A stretch of 64,000 bases of DNA from Nissolia schottii. Taxonomy: Eukaryota > Streptophyta > Magnoliopsida > Fabales > Fabaceae. The notes beneath the pieces were generated by a model. The model saw nothing but the letters and a program-made list of their open reading frames with translations. It was not told the origin of the DNA and ran no database searches. The translations under genes were made by a program, and so were the position numbers. The stretch covers positions 237,475 through 301,474 of the forward strand of contig QANU01001885.1 of NCBI GenBank assembly GCA_003254905.1, in the 5' to 3' direction. Positions 22,929 to 36,355 of the stretch are shown here, piece after piece; the stretch's first letter is position 1; every line of letters starts with the position of its first letter.

Positions 22929-24119
22929 TATAAAGTTTAATGAGTTGATGCTATAATATTAAAAAATAGTTAAAGTGTGAATCTCTTATTATATTAATCG
23001 ATTTGTTAATAACATGAATTTTAATATTTTTATTAGTAATGATTTTTTTGTAAATTTTTATTAAAAAAATTCTTATTTCTAGTCTCATTATTACTTTAAA
23101 ATTTTAATATTTTTAAGTTTAGTAAAATGAAAGCTACATATTCTTAAAGACATCTAAAATCTTTAAAAATAAATTAAATTTATACTTATTACCTCTTATT
23201 GTGCTTTGTAAGTAAATTTGATTAAATATCATATTGTAGTTTATTCTTTATGAAATTGAAGATATATACATGATAAGAAGGGATGATACCAAAAAATGGA
23301 AAAACAAAGAAAAAGAAGGAAAATAAGAAACTTATACAAATATAGTTAAGAGCCAAAATTTAATTATTATACTATAAAAAATGCTAATTTAACTACTAAT
23401 AAATTATGTAAAGTTAATGGTCACAATACTTTGAATCAATGTAAAGTCATTCGAGATTAATACCTTATGGTTATTATATTTTAAGGATATAAGATCTAAA
23501 ACTGTGAAACATTGTGTGTTTTCGGTAAATAGAGACCAATATTATCACTTTTATTTTTATAATTGCTGCCAATACTAACACTTGTATTATTCATAATCGA
23601 TAATAAAATATGGAATAGAAAATGGGGTAGAGGATAAGATTTATGGATATGAGAATAATGAGATAGACAATGGTATAATGATAGACTTTGTAACAATAGA
23701 TTTATTGTGGATGTTACTAATACCAATGAGGAGAAGAAATTTATTGGAAAGAGGGAGTTGCACTAAAGAAGAAGAGAGAATTCATTATGAAGAAGAGGTT
23801 GCGTACATTATTGTGTCTGTTTATGCACAGAGGAAATGATTATTGTGCTTGTATATGCACAGATTATTATGTTTTATAATAAGTTGATGTGATATTTATA
23901 GAGATTGTGTATTAGAATTTATATATTAATTATAAATGGATAAATAGATGATACCTAGCTAAGTTTCGAATAATATTCATTTTATCCTTATAATAGTAAA
24001 GGTATTCAAACTAGATGATATCATATCTAATTGTGTTCATTCTTTTTGTTTTTATTTATTTATTTATTATTATTATTATTATTATTTATTTATATAGAGA
24101 GAAAGATGTATAGACACAC
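22929..24119. other. AT-rich intergenic DNA
   Basis: No supported gene. (TTTA)n/(TTA)n simple repeats at about 24050-24095 lie just before the next element. Confidence 0.4.
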
Positions 24120-25496
24120 ACTTGAGGTTTGGTAACCTCCACGCCATTTATAAGGATTTTTCGTTATTTTAGATTGCGTTTAGTTATAGGGACAAGATAG
24201 AAATACAAAGATATAAGAATAGAGACATAAAAAATAAAAGAACAAGTCAGTTTTATATTCTGTTTAGTGACAATGTACAAGACACAATTATTTGTATCTT
24301 GTTTGGTTTAATAAAGATATAACAATAAATATACTACAAATGACTTAAAATATCTTTATTACATTAATTTAATAGAAGAAAAAAACACATAATCTGAAAT
24401 GTCGTGTCTTTGTGTCTCAGCAAAGAAAATACACTAATTTTCTGTCCTGAAACACAAAATTTTATATTTGTTTTAGCAATTTAATAGGATTATGTGTCTT
24501 TCTATTTATGTATTTCTGTCATATTTCAGCAACCAAAGTTGAAGTACTCCAACAAATACAGAACTTATCTAGCTGTTCATCACCTCTCAATTTTTGTTTA
24601 GTAAAAAATTTAAACAAAAAGCGCGATTTTGTCTCCTTCTAATCCTTCACCGGTGTCTTAGTTTGTAAAACACCGTATCTCTAGTGAGGTTAAATATTAC
24701 AACAGTATAAGATAGTTTAATTCGCTGTTCTTTTAACAATGGAGCTTAAATCTCAAATATGAGAAAGGACTGACAACCTATACAAAACTATTTAGTAACG
24801 TAGAATTGAATTGAATTTCTTTAGGAATTAAATTCTTGTGTAAACTGAAGTGAATTTTTGTGTTTGGAATGAATAATAAACTAAATAATTGAATTCAATT
24901 ATTTTTACTATTGTTCATGACAAAAATATTTTTTTTTTCTCTTTTTCATTTCTCACAAGCTCTCTTCTTCTTTCACACTCACTACTCTCAATGACGAATA
25001 AAGTCATTATTGTCACACAACAATGAATGAAACTTTGTTCTCTTGAACATAAACAAGTAATAGTAAAAACAAATCAATCAAATTAAAGTTTAGACACAAA
25101 CGCTCACTATTCTCAATGGCTAAAAGTTAAAGTACCTAACTACCCTAAGAAATACAATACACTATTAGATAAAAGATTTTAACATAGAAAGAATGAAAAA
25201 AATAAGAAGAAGAAAGAAAGAGCACAACTTTTTTAATAGGATGAAAAATTCTCATTCATCTTAAATACATGGACACCGCTATTATTGTTTAAGTTAGACA
25301 TCACAAAAGTCTTGTGGAAGTTATTTAAAACCTCCCTAATAAAACCTCCTCTATTCTGCGCTTTTTTTTAGTGGAATGAAAGTAAATTACAAAATGAGCT
25401 TCAATGTGAGTTGATTCATAGAGATGAAAGAGGGTATTGTTGTTCAAAATAAAATGTGGGTATTGCTAATCTCCAAGTAAAAGTAAAAGTGTGGAG
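24120..25496. mobile_element. Probable inverted-repeat element between two microsatellites
   Basis: The right end (25435-25496), reverse-complemented, begins taacctccacacttttac, then ttggagattagcaatacc and cacattttattttg, closely resembling the left end of the element at 13124. The left side has gaggtttggtaacctccacg at 24124. Simple repeats lie outside both ends (TTTA/TTA left; TA-GA right). A second MITE is nested at 24176-24537. The pairing of the ends is weaker than in the 13124 element. Confidence 0.4.
24176..24537. mobile_element. Nested MITE with 'gcgtttagtt' termini
   Basis: The left end gcgtttagttatagggac pairs with the reverse complement of the right end (aactttggttgctgaaat). Inner parts also pair (agaaatac, agacataaa, gacagaaaat). 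Terminal wording gcgttTggtt is typical of hAT- or PIF-type plant MITEs. Non-coding. Confidence 0.5.
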
Positions 25497-25498
25497 GT

Positions 25499-25551
<53 letters not shown>
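25497..25551. repeat. (TA)n(GA)n compound microsatellite
   Basis: About 12 TA units followed by about 15 GA units, immediately right of the inverted-repeat end at 25496. Confidence 0.95.
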
Positions 25552-25553
<2 letters not shown>

Positions 25554-27599
25554 GAAATGCAAGTATTATTTAAGCAAAATAAAGGAAAAGTAGAATACAT
25601 TTTAGGGTCTGCTGTAACTTACATGCCATAGCTTTGTTTCATGATGGATTAGTATTGGTTTTCATTTTGGTCAATTAGTATTTTGGTCAGTTAAGCTGTC
25701 CATTTAGGCCTACTTACTTTTTGGTCCAGCCTGTGAAAGTTAGGCCCAACTAGAAGCCTTGATACAAGCTATAATTAAAATAGTTGGTTTACTTGGCTAG
25801 GATTTTATTTTGGCAACTCAACATTCAAATGGTTCATTTTAGGTCTTCATACTTGCATTAGTTTTTCGTCAACCTGCTCTCACTGACGAAAGTGTAAAAG
25901 CTCAAATGGCAAAAAAAGATTGAAAGGGAAAACACTTTATTTTGGAGTGTCCTCTACCATGGGACCCCAAAGCTTTGTGCCCTTGACATGAGACTCCTAT
26001 TTTGAGATAAATTTGGTCCTAATATTACAAGATTGCTACCGTACATTGCTTTAGTAATATTTTCTAAATATTGCAAACAAAGTCCTTTACAATTTTCTTT
26101 TGCAATTAGTCCATAACTGTTTTTTTCCTTTTGCATGGCCGTTCTCTTTCTTTGTTGTCTGTGAAGGCTTTGATACTCGTAAACAAAAATGTATGGTAGA
26201 CAGAGCAACAACGACCAGCTTGATGTGGGTTTGTGGATCAATGGATGGTGTTTGTAGCGATAACATCCATTTTGTCCTCACTTTCAACCCTTACAAATCT
26301 AAATCATAAGAACATGTCCAAGAAAGACTCCAACCTACTTCTTACTACTACTACTCACATAAATGAAACTCATGAATTTTGATCTATATGTCTCACTAAT
26401 TCCAAAACTAATCATTGCTTCTTTCTTTCTTCATTTCACTCTGTTTTTTTCCATTTATTTTTATTCACTTAGCTGTTTTTGTCTATGAAAACTGCCGTTG
26501 TCATTTTTTTGGTAAAATTTTCGTTTTTGCATTTAAGGTGGCATTAAAGGTGGTTGAGTTGGAGGTTATTATTAGTTTGTAATTTGTATGGAATGTTTTG
26601 TGCTTTTTAGTAGTGAGATTAGAGCATATATCACAATTAAAGAATAAGATTGAAGGAGTGAGACAAGAGCATGGATGAAAGTTTTAACCATTGATTAGGG
26701 ATTTCATTTTACCATCCTCGCTTATTTGATAAATCATTGTTTCGAGTTACAGAGTTGATTGCAGTTCATGATGTTGTTGCGATTAATGCATAGACAATGT
26801 TGATGATGCAGCTGAGGTCGCGGTTTGAATTGGTAATTTCTTTTTGTAATAATTGATTGGTTGAATTTTGTTTGGTTGGTCTTAATTCGACAGGGTTGGG
26901 TGAGAGTATGATTAGGGCCAACCCATTGAATATTTTTGGTGACCGTTAGTGAAGCTCATGGATCGTATATATTTGTATACTATGTAATTTTCTTAATAGC
27001 CAAACAAATAACCCAGGATAGCAAAAGAAAACTTCATTATGACATAGATAAAGGGTGACTTGGAACAAAGTTAAATCATGAATTTCACAACAAGCGAACA
27101 GATAACGATTGCCAATGCAACCATTAACACAAAAATTGCAAAGGAGACGTCATTCCCAACAAATGTTGAGGATGTTGCAGGGTCTGCAGCGTGTGTTCTC
27201 CTGCTTCGATGGTGGGTCAGTTGAGCGGTTCCTCGACTCCAATATATATGTCAACCATATATGCATTCTCAGCTTAATGTCTGTTCCTATATATGTGATC
27301 TGAAGGTTGCACCACTAAATCCCAGAACCTGTGCTTCACAAACCTGCCAAGTATTATAGAAATCAGGATTCCGACCAGTTTCTTCTCGTGGATTGGAAGC
27401 CATGGATTTGTGAAGGGTATGGTATGGAGAGAGGGTAGCTGTTGCAGCAAGTGTAGACGTGGTCTCCTCCTTTAAATTTTGAGAACGTACGTAATTTTAT
27501 TTATTCAAAATAAATATTATATATAAATAATAATCTAATAAATAATAAAATATTAAAAACTTTATAATAGATCATTTTTGACACACCGTTGTTATAAAC
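25552..27599. other. Intergenic DNA, no supported gene
   Basis: Base composition is less extreme near 25900-26300 and 27060-27460, and short open frames exist there, but none shows a recognisable domain, splice structure or family motif. 27060-27460 has gene-like composition and may be an old gene remnant of unknown origin. Confidence 0.35.
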
Positions 27600-28235
27600 A
27601 CATAAGAAACCTTAAAACTCTAAATCCTAAATCATACACCTTGAAACCTTAAAGCCTACACATTTGAAACACTTAACCATAAAATCTAATCATTGGAAAC
27701 ACTTAACCCTAAACCCTCTAAAATCTAAACCACGTGAGTTACTTTACCCTAAAACCTAAGGGTTTATATGTTGAAATCCATAGAGACCCTAAACCTTAAA
27801 CCCTAAACCCTAAAGGTTTGAGATGTTGAAACCCACTGAAACCCCAAGCCCTAAACCCTAAAGATTTGAGAGGTTGGAACTCTCTCAAATCATAAACCCT
27901 TAATGTTTGGGATGTTGAAACCCACTAAAACCCTAAACCTTAAAAGGTTTGAGAAGTTGAAACTCTCTCAAATTGTAAACCTTTAATGTTTGGGATATTG
28001 AAACCCACTTAAACCCTAAACCCTAAATCCTAAAGGTTTGGGATGTTGAAACCCATAGAAACATCAAACCCTAAATCCTAAAGATTTGGGATGTTGAAAC
28101 CCCCAAGCCCAAACCCTAAAGGTTTAGGAGGTTGAAACCCGTAGAAATCCCAAATCTTAAACCCTAAAGGTTTGGGAGGTTAAAACCTTCTCAAAACCTA
28201 AACCATAAAGGTTTGGTATGTTGAAACCCTATCAT
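27600..28235. repeat. Telomere-like CCCTAAA minisatellite
   Basis: About eleven degenerate tandem units of 38-57 bp. Each pairs a telomere-type phrase (aaccctaaaccctaaa, the Arabidopsis-type motif on this strand) with ggtttgggatgttgaaaccc. Clear unit marks are at about 27768, 27823, 27873, 27911, 27955, 27995, 28043, 28092, 28130, 28175 and 28218. The left 170 bases are more decayed. No coding sequence. Confidence 0.85.
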
Positions 28236-30043
28236 AAAGTAAGAATGTCTCCTAATATCAATTTATGAATCAAATGACAAAATCCCCTTACTTTACCCAG
28301 TAAAGTGAGGTATCTCGCTTTAGAGGAGCTTTCTCCCAATAATTATTATACATAATAAACCTTGTGACATCCCTAAACCATTGGTTAGGAGTTTGGCACA
28401 CCAAAACGTCGCAATTTTAATGTGCAATCAAATAATCTATATTAATTAAAAAATAGTTTTTTTTACCACTGGTTTTGAAAAAAAATTTCCCACCTAAACT
28501 ATTTCCACTAACTTTTACTAAATATATTTTAACTCAAATTTAAAAATTCACGAAAATTAATTTATTTGACCCCACTAAATCTTTCATACTTTAAAATTAT
28601 CATTTTCTTACTGTTAATATTTAAAAATTCAAAATTTTTAATTAAATAACTTATGTGCATTGCACAAGTACTAAAATAGTAATTTATAAAATAAAAAAAT
28701 ACTAAATAACCCCAAAAACGTAGCAAATGGGGCTAACCCAGGTCATCTCTCAAGGAAGTACAAGAAATTTGATTTTATTCTATTTAAATAAAATAAATGG
28801 AGTTGAAAGTACGTCACACATAAAATAAAAAATAATAAACAAAATAAAAAGGAAAAAAAATACCATTCATAGGCTTTTTCACATATCAATGATTAATTAT
28901 CATTCGTCCTTAAATTAATATTCATGAAAAGGATTGTTATTTATTAGTTAGAGATCTCTAAATAACATGCAATTTACCTATGGAGATCATGATTGCATTC
29001 TCCTAAAAATTAACTATTACAATTATTAACAACCGAGATCTCCATCTTAATTATCTCTACTAAAATTAAAACCCTCAAATATCGCTCAACCAGCTAAAAT
29101 CTCATAATAGCTAAAGTAACACTAACCCTAGTCATACTTATCTTGAACGTAGGACCGAAGAACTATGGTCTACTTGACGAGCACATTTTTTCATAATTGC
29201 CAAAGCACACTTGTAAGGCTTTGCAGGCAATGAGTATTCTACTTTATGATTTTCCAAAAAAAATATGTTTAAATTGTCAGTGACATTCATCTTTTGAAGC
29301 TTACAACTGTGCTAGGGACAAAAGAATTTTTTATGGTGGGTGAGAGGTGGTGAATCCTCGGGGTTTACCAAACGTTGGGACCAAAATTTTTATAATTCAA
29401 TTAAATTTTAGATATGAATTATGCATTACTTATATTACAAATTATTATTTTCTAAAACTTGTTACAATCATGTTTGTAGTGAACAATCAGTAATATGGGT
29501 GTTTAAATGGATGGATGTAGAACATTGTTTCAACCCTGCTATATTTGCCAAAGTACAAATCACCTAGACTATTCTTGTGATTTAAACAATTGCACTAGAC
29601 ATGTCACATACTATTTTTATGCGTTGATAATGATGTTAATGGTTTCTTGTACTATGTTGTCTTTACATAAGATTGATCACAATAAGGTTCAAATGAACAT
29701 TGTCATGTAGTTGGTTAATGGAGACTGTAACGAGATCAAAAGATAGGTCGAAGTGGAAGCTATTAAGTACTTGTGAGGTAGCACCTAAGTGAAGCCATCG
29801 ACCATTTTTTGGTTTATTTTTTGATGTTTGATTTTGGCATTAATGTTGGCCTTAAGCTTGGCAATACATTTTACAACCGCGGATTTTTCACATGATCAAT
29901 TTGTCACTACATACTTGCAATTATCCGCTAAAACTATTCGCAATAATCTTTTGTAGTTAGGACATGTTATTATGTCATCAATATATTTTGCCTTAATTAT
30001 CATGTTGCTATTTTTCCAGTAATTATTAATATAAATTGCCTAA
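28236..30043. other. Intergenic DNA with possible LTR remnants
   Basis: No supported gene. 28715-28760 (gcaaatggggctaacccagg, tcatctctcaaggaag) resembles text found near plant LTR ends, but no partner was seen. A frame at 29507-29710 resembles nothing recognisable. 29900-29960 has CACTA-like words (cactacatacttgcaa, ttcgcaataatc). Confidence 0.35.
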
Positions 30044-30363
30044 GGTTGTGTTTAGATGAGTAATTTTGAGTATTCTATGGAATTTCAAATTCAAAGGATT
30101 TGAATTGATTCATTTTAATTCATCTACTTCACTAAAGGAGAGATAAGGTTAATCTCCAATGAAAATAAATAATGTAAATGAAGAGGTCCAATTATTATGC
30201 CAAACACAAAAATTGAAATTGGGAGATCCAATTCCAATTCCATGCTCAATTCGGGACACCAAACACACACAATGAAATTTACAAGCACAATATTTTATCA
30301 TAAAAATTTTAAAATACTCTAAAGATATATTACCCTCTAGAAATTCCTCATCTAAACACAACC
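30044..30363. mobile_element. MITE with ggttgtgtttagatgag termini
   Basis: The left end ggttgtgtttagatgag pairs exactly with the reverse complement of the right end (ggttgtgtttagatgag), and pairing continues with mismatches over aattt. About 320 bp, non-coding. A TAA/CAA flank is only a weak candidate for a target duplication. Confidence 0.75.
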
Positions 30364-30576
30364 CAAGATGTCTGTCAAATGAGTCAATTTCGAAGATATC
30401 TACAAATGACAATTAGGATCTAGGTAAAAGATTGATTCATTTTAATAAGTATCAACAATAAATCTATTTATTTCAATGACAGATATTTTTTCAACCAACT
30501 CACTTCAAACAAAATTCAGTGAAGGTTCAATTATATACTTAATCCTAACTTCATAACGAACACATGTTAATTAAAT

Positions 30577-30935
30577 TTGGTTGTTGATGACCAAACACAA
30601 ATAAGTTGAACTCAATACAAAAGCCAGAAATAGCAATGCAAATCCATAATGTTGTAAGAAAACTTGAAAATTGAGGACCCTGCTAACTAAATTCGAAGCA
30701 TCAATAAGATGAACCCTGGTCTAAGCACAAATCCAAACTCCAACATCATCCACCAGTTGTTGATGACCAAGCACAAACAAGCTAAATCCATTGCAAAACC
30801 CAAAGATAACATTGCACTTCAAGTAGCATGAATATAAATCCATTCCTAGCAAACAAATCCATAGTGTTTTAAGAAAACATGGAAATTGGGGAACTCTGCT
30901 GACTGAATTCAAAGCATCAACATTATCCACCAAAC
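30577..30935. repeat. Diverged direct repeat, unit about 180 bp
   Basis: gttgttgatgaccaaacac… at 30580 recurs as gttgttgatgaccaagcac at 30758. Both are followed by aaatccata(a/g)tg…taagaaaac, ggacc/ggaac…ctgct(a/g)act(a/g)aatt and aagcatcaa. The function is unknown; it may belong to the element carrying the FAR1-like pseudogene. Confidence 0.6.
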
Positions 30936-31611
30936 CGGACGACCAAATACTGCAATATGCTCACCAACATGTTACTGCAATAAGCAAAAGCCTAGTGCAT
31001 TCAATTAAATAAATACTAACATCGTAGACTTATAAATAATCCTAGTTCCAATCCTAGAAAACAAAAAAAATATTAAGACAAGTCACAACACTTCATAATG
31101 TAGTATAGAAAGTAATTACCTACGTCACTCGAAACCATCATGTCACCCATCTAACCCTAACTCAAACTCTTCATCCCCATCTTCATAAAAAAAATTCAAT
31201 TTCATCACAACCTTCACCAACAAAAAGACCTGCAAAATATTACAACAAATCAGTTGCATAATACAATCAAAATAGAACAGACAACAAATACACAAATTGT
31301 ACAATATTACTTAGACATCCAACATTGGACTGCTCATTCACCTTTACCTCTTCATCTACTGCCAACTTGCCCCTTGTTTACAATTTTTTAGGTTCTGTAT
31401 GTGCTTATTAGCTGCACATGATGCATGATTGTGTCCAGCCACGCGAAAAATAGTATATCTTCACAGTTTACGCTTACACTGACTACCTTTTGTCAAGCCA
31501 CCACACGGTACACTTCCATTCACCACAGGAGATTCATTCACCTTTTCTGCTCCTTCATTGTTGGCCACATCATCAACAACATTTAGAGCCTTAAACCTTT
31601 GTATAGGCCAA
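30936..31611. other. Flank of the FAR1-like pseudogene
   Basis: No intact gene. It would be the 3' side of the minus-strand pseudogene; no terminal inverted repeat was found. Confidence 0.35.
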
Positions 31612-33567
31612 TCAATGTGTCACGTGTTTCATAAAAAAAATAGCTTTCTTACATGCTTTGGCGTATGCTTGCTTTCCCCAATCGTTCATGCAATAATAAT
31701 AACTGACAGTTATTGAATCCAATGCAACACAAGTTCTGTCTAGCACATCGACTTTTGCATTAATGGTCCATCTGCTCAATAGCAAACTCTTTGGCAACTC
31801 CTGAATATTAAGGTGGAACAATACAACAATTCTATGTGAACAAGGTATTCCTACAGACTCAGTTCTTAAGCACGAACAACTAAACTCCATTTCTTTCATG
31901 CACATAGCAACAAGCTTGGCAGTTTTCTGCCTACTACCATATCTTGAAACCTCATAAATAACTTCCATGCAAATCTCCTTTTGAATCAACAACCCTCAAA
32001 TGACTAGCCTTATTCAGCTCTGGCCTAAATTCATTGAATACCTCCCTTGTATAAACTTTGGTTGCATGCACCTCCAAATGCTCCAACTTTGTCTCTATCA
32101 TAAGAAAAACACGTACATAATTAAAGTCAGCCTTCATCTCTTTATAACGCAAGTAAGCAAGACACTGATAATAGTGGTGTAAAAATTCACGCAAGTCAAA
32201 GTGAGATTTAACATATTTTTTCAATGAGTTGAATCCTTCACACCTCGAAGTAGTCCTAAAATTTTCAAAGAATTGTCCTCTCATATATGCAACAACCCAC
32301 ATGACTCTTTTCATACATTTCAACAATCCATGCTCTATCTTCAACACCAAACTCTTTAACCATTTCATTCCACTCATCAAGAAACTCACCAACCGCAAAG
32401 TCACCATACAAAAACCTCTTGAACGCAGAAGTAAACTTAGGATTCTTAATCATTCTAGTAGCATTTTGCATAAGATGCCAAGAACATATTCTATATTGTA
32501 CTTCAAGGAGAACTTTTCTAATCACATTCCTCATTAATCCCCATCTATCATTACAGATATTGGTGCTTTACCTTTCATGGCACTAAGGAATTGCTCCAAC
32601 AACCACACATACACATGAGTTTCTTTAATCTCATCAGAAACCAAAGCAGCCCCTAAGATAACGATCTGGTAGTGATGATTTACTCTAGAAAACACAACTA
32701 GAGGATTTCCAAACTTGTTTTTCTTGTATGTTGCATCAAAAGTCAGCATGTCACCAAACACTTCATAATCGAGTTGGCTAGTCCCATCAGACCAAAATAT
32801 TTGATGCAATGTCCCATCATTACCATTGACACCATCACTGTAATACAATATGGGGTCACTTGACGCCATCTCTTTAAGGTACAATAACACTGAACCACCA
32901 TCACCTACAATATTACGCCTTTGCCTTCCAATTTCATTATACATATCCTTCAGTTCATAGCCAACATGCTAGTACCTAGGTGTCATACAAGCTTGTGACC
33001 CATATATCTGGCTAGTTCCATAGCCATCTCCTTTATATAAAAAAAAAGCATTTGCTTAATCTTAGCCTCATACATCCCTCTATGCAATGGTAGCAGTCCA
33101 TTGTACATTGAACCAAGGCATTTGTGGCTTTGCTCATCTGAAGAACAAAAATGTGACAAGCCATCTACCCGTAGATCGTTGCAACTGAACTTGCATCATG
33201 GCGTTGCACCCACATCTAGTTTTTGGTTTAGTAACCCTTTTCCGCTCTTCCACTTGGTGGTATTTTTCCTCTCAAAACCCTGATGATAACACATGCAACA
33301 TTGCATCACACGTTAACCTTTGGTATTCCGCTTTGTCCTATTTTTCCTTGCACTAAATTCCCTAAACTTTGCATAATTGCTATAGAACTGGTAAGCTAAT
33401 ACAATATTCCCATAATGATATCAAACTACTTTGTTTATAGGTATCTTCACAAACTCAATCATGCCGATATCATCCCATGAATCGACGCTATATAAGTTAC
33501 CATTGGCTTGCACATTAGGTATTTCCTCAGCCAAAAAATCACCCCCAAAAGTCTTATCTACTTCCAT
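31612..33567 (-). pseudogene. FAR1-related / Mutator-like transposase pseudogene
   Basis: FAR1/FRS proteins are transcription factors domesticated from Mutator-like transposases and have FAR1, MULE and SWIM domains. Reading the minus strand, a start may be at 33567 (MEVDKTFGGDF). A decayed FAR1 domain follows (FYSNYAKFREFSARKN…RCGCNAMMQV, about 33415-33170), then the MULE core at 32944-32030 (LTFDATYKKNKFGNPLVVF, VNHHYQIVILGAALVSDE, RICSWHLMQN, FRTTSRCEGFNSLKKYV) and a SWIM finger (CSCLRTESVGIPCSH) near 31890. The line is broken by an early stop after KIPINKVV, a stop in the FAR1 domain, and shifts near 33190, 32534, about 32310 and 31985. It is therefore a dead copy. Whether it was a gene or a transposon cannot be told, as no terminal repeats were found. 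Confidence 0.85.
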
Positions 33568-35340
33568 AGCCTATTCTTGCACACAAACATTGAAAAATTT
33601 GACTCAAATACTTACATACCAAATCACGTTGTTGTCGCCTTAAAACCTACTTATAAAATTCTTAATTACATGTACACAACTACTAGTAACAATTCGTAAA
33701 CTCATACTAGCAAATCCTTTATGTCCAACAATTCCCAATCATACATTCTTCAAACAATATTTATCTTATGATCTCACTGAAATAATATCTTGTATAATAA
33801 CAGAAAAACAAAACAGAACAACATCAAATGTCTACATAAAGAATACTAACTAAACTCACAAATTTGGGCTTCTACCTACATAAATCACTGATCTGGGGTT
33901 CTTCCTACATAACACAACCACAAACATCAAAGTTCTAGGGTTCGTCCTACATCAAAGATAATATATATATTCTTACATGAAATGCTGCAAAATTAAGATG
34001 CTCCCCTAATTACTTCAATAGTGGCGCACCACGACTACTGCAAATTCCCTTCGACTCAAAAAACAAGATCGAGCTAATACAAGTCTGTCTCCAACGGGAG
34101 CTAGGTTTCCTTGCTGACACAGTCAAATCTCACAAAAGACTGTGTCTTACAATGCATGAGTGAGATTTGGAAGGACTAAGTGATGAGCCTATGAACAAAA
34201 TAGGTTACACTCACAAAACGAGTAGAGTTGAAGGCTTTTGGGGGAGTTTGGGGATAGTTGGCAAGAAGAAGATGAGAGAGAGGGGCACATAACGGGATAG
34301 AAAAATGGGCAAGGACTCAATACCAAAAATGAAATGTAAACAAGTTACTTTGCAATTTTTGAAAAATATTACTAAACCATGGGGGGACAGTGGCTAACTT
34401 GTAATATAGTCACCGAACTTTGCTCAAAAAAGAGGTCTCATGTCAAGAGCCCAAACCTCAAGGGTATCATGGTGGAAGGCACCTCATTTTGGGCTTTCCC
34501 TTTTACTAAAAAAAGGTAAGTTTGAGACGCAGATCCAATAACAAGGTTCTGATCATGTCGTGTACATGCACGTCTAGTCTTTTGCATCGGTTTGATAACC
34601 GTGTCATGAATCAGCAGAACCGACCTACTCTTCTCACGCAGAAAAGCTTTTATTGCATCCTTGCAATTATCTTTGGATATTGGTTTCTATTTCTCTTGTT
34701 TTCTTTTTTTCCTCATTGGTCCTTGGCCTCTCTAGTAGAAACTTTTTTCTATTTCAAGTTTTCAACTACGTGATATTTATTAAAGATTTTTTTTCTACTT
34801 GTCACATGATAATGTTTCCTTTTAAAATTTTTGTTATTATTGATTTTAGTGTTATCTTTTTTTTTTTTACCATTCTTTTTCCCAACTTTCCATTTTCTTA
34901 CAAAATTCTTGAAGTTTATCTTGAGCGAGAAGTAATAACTAGTGATACTTTATAACTAATTGGTTTGTTACAGTACTTTTTGTTAAGTGATAAATATTAA
35001 AACATATCATAACATAATACAATTTTATTAGCTCATTAATGAACATTAACGTACCATCAACGTCTACTTAATGTATTTATATTACTAATGTTGTTAATCT
35101 TTATATTTATAATACGTACCCTAAAGACTTTTAAGTAAATATACTAACTTAAATGAAAATTTAAATTTACCCTTAACTTTTAAAAAAAATTCTAATTGTT
35201 GTGAGAAAAAAAAATACATTCCTAATCTCTAAAACTCACCTAAAATTCTTAATTCAACAATCATATTTCTAATTCTTAAATCCCTAAATCAATAACTGTG
35301 TGATCATTAAATCCGAAATGTATCTAAAAAATTATGAGTG

Positions 35341-35342
<2 letters not shown>
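33568..35342. other. Intergenic DNA, no supported gene
   Basis: AT-rich; 33830-34300 is a little more mixed in composition. Short frames at 34522-34955 are T-rich and low-complexity. Nothing recognised. Confidence 0.4.

Positions 35343-35383
<41 letters not shown>
35343..35383. repeat. (TA)n microsatellite
   Basis: About 20 TA units. Confidence 0.95.
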
Positions 35384-35385
<2 letters not shown>

Positions 35386-36324
35386 AATCAATCTTAAAAT
35401 TATCTTGAGGGACAAGTAAATAATCAAACTTATTTACACATTTACGCCCGCTTGTTACGGACTCAATAGCATTAATTAATATTATAAAATTAATTTTATC
35501 ATATGTTTGGTGTAACATAAAATCATATAACCTTATATGATATTATTCATTTTTATGATATGATTGTTGTATTAACTTATCATGTCTCCTGAAATCTTAT
35601 TAGACATGATAATACTATTTTTTTTATTCAATCTTAAATTATTTTTACTTATCATCTCTTTTCTTTTTCATCATCCTATAATCGTCAATCATCATTATTG
35701 CATTATCTTTTTCTCTCTTTCTCACTGTCTCACGGCTATTGTGTCTGTTTTTGTCTCTCCTTCAAATTTAGTACATTTTGATAATTCAAAGCACACACAA
35801 TAGAAAATTGTGAACATATCAATTCAAAAATTACTCATACAACCTCATGTTCATTTTCTTTTCCAATTATCAATTGACTCAAAGAAATAAAAAATCACTT
35901 TTGGATTTTTTTCTTAATTTGCGTTTGTACAAAATTTGATAACTTTGTTTTGGATCATTTGTTTTTTAAGCTCTACAACAAACCCTTTTCGATTTTGGTG
36001 AAAAAGTTTGTGTTTTATACAATAATTTATTTGGACAATGTCAAATATCATTCTAGGTTTATCCATTTTTTTTAGAGGTTATGATTCAAAAAATGTTTAT
36101 TTTTGTTTTAGTATAGATTATGATTTAATACTACAAAGATTGAATAGGATAAAATTATATTATATATGACACACCAAACACATAATAGTTTATAAATTTA
36201 TACAATTTTTTTTTCATACTGTACTATACTATATGTGTTATATCATTATATTTAATACTATTAAGTCTTGTCTAATACAATGTATCAAACCAGCCTTTAA
36301 TATTAGGATTAGCCGCTATTTAAA

Positions 36325-36327
<3 letters not shown>
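35384..36327. other. AT-rich intergenic DNA
   Basis: No supported gene or defined repeat. Confidence 0.4.

Positions 36328-36355
<28 letters not shown>

Noticed and set aside
26087..26309. Gene on either strand around 26100
   Set aside because: Overlapping frames on both strands with no recognisable motif.
27600..28235. CRISPR-like array
   Set aside because: Units are degenerate, head-to-tail without unique spacers, and the genome is a plant; it is a minisatellite.
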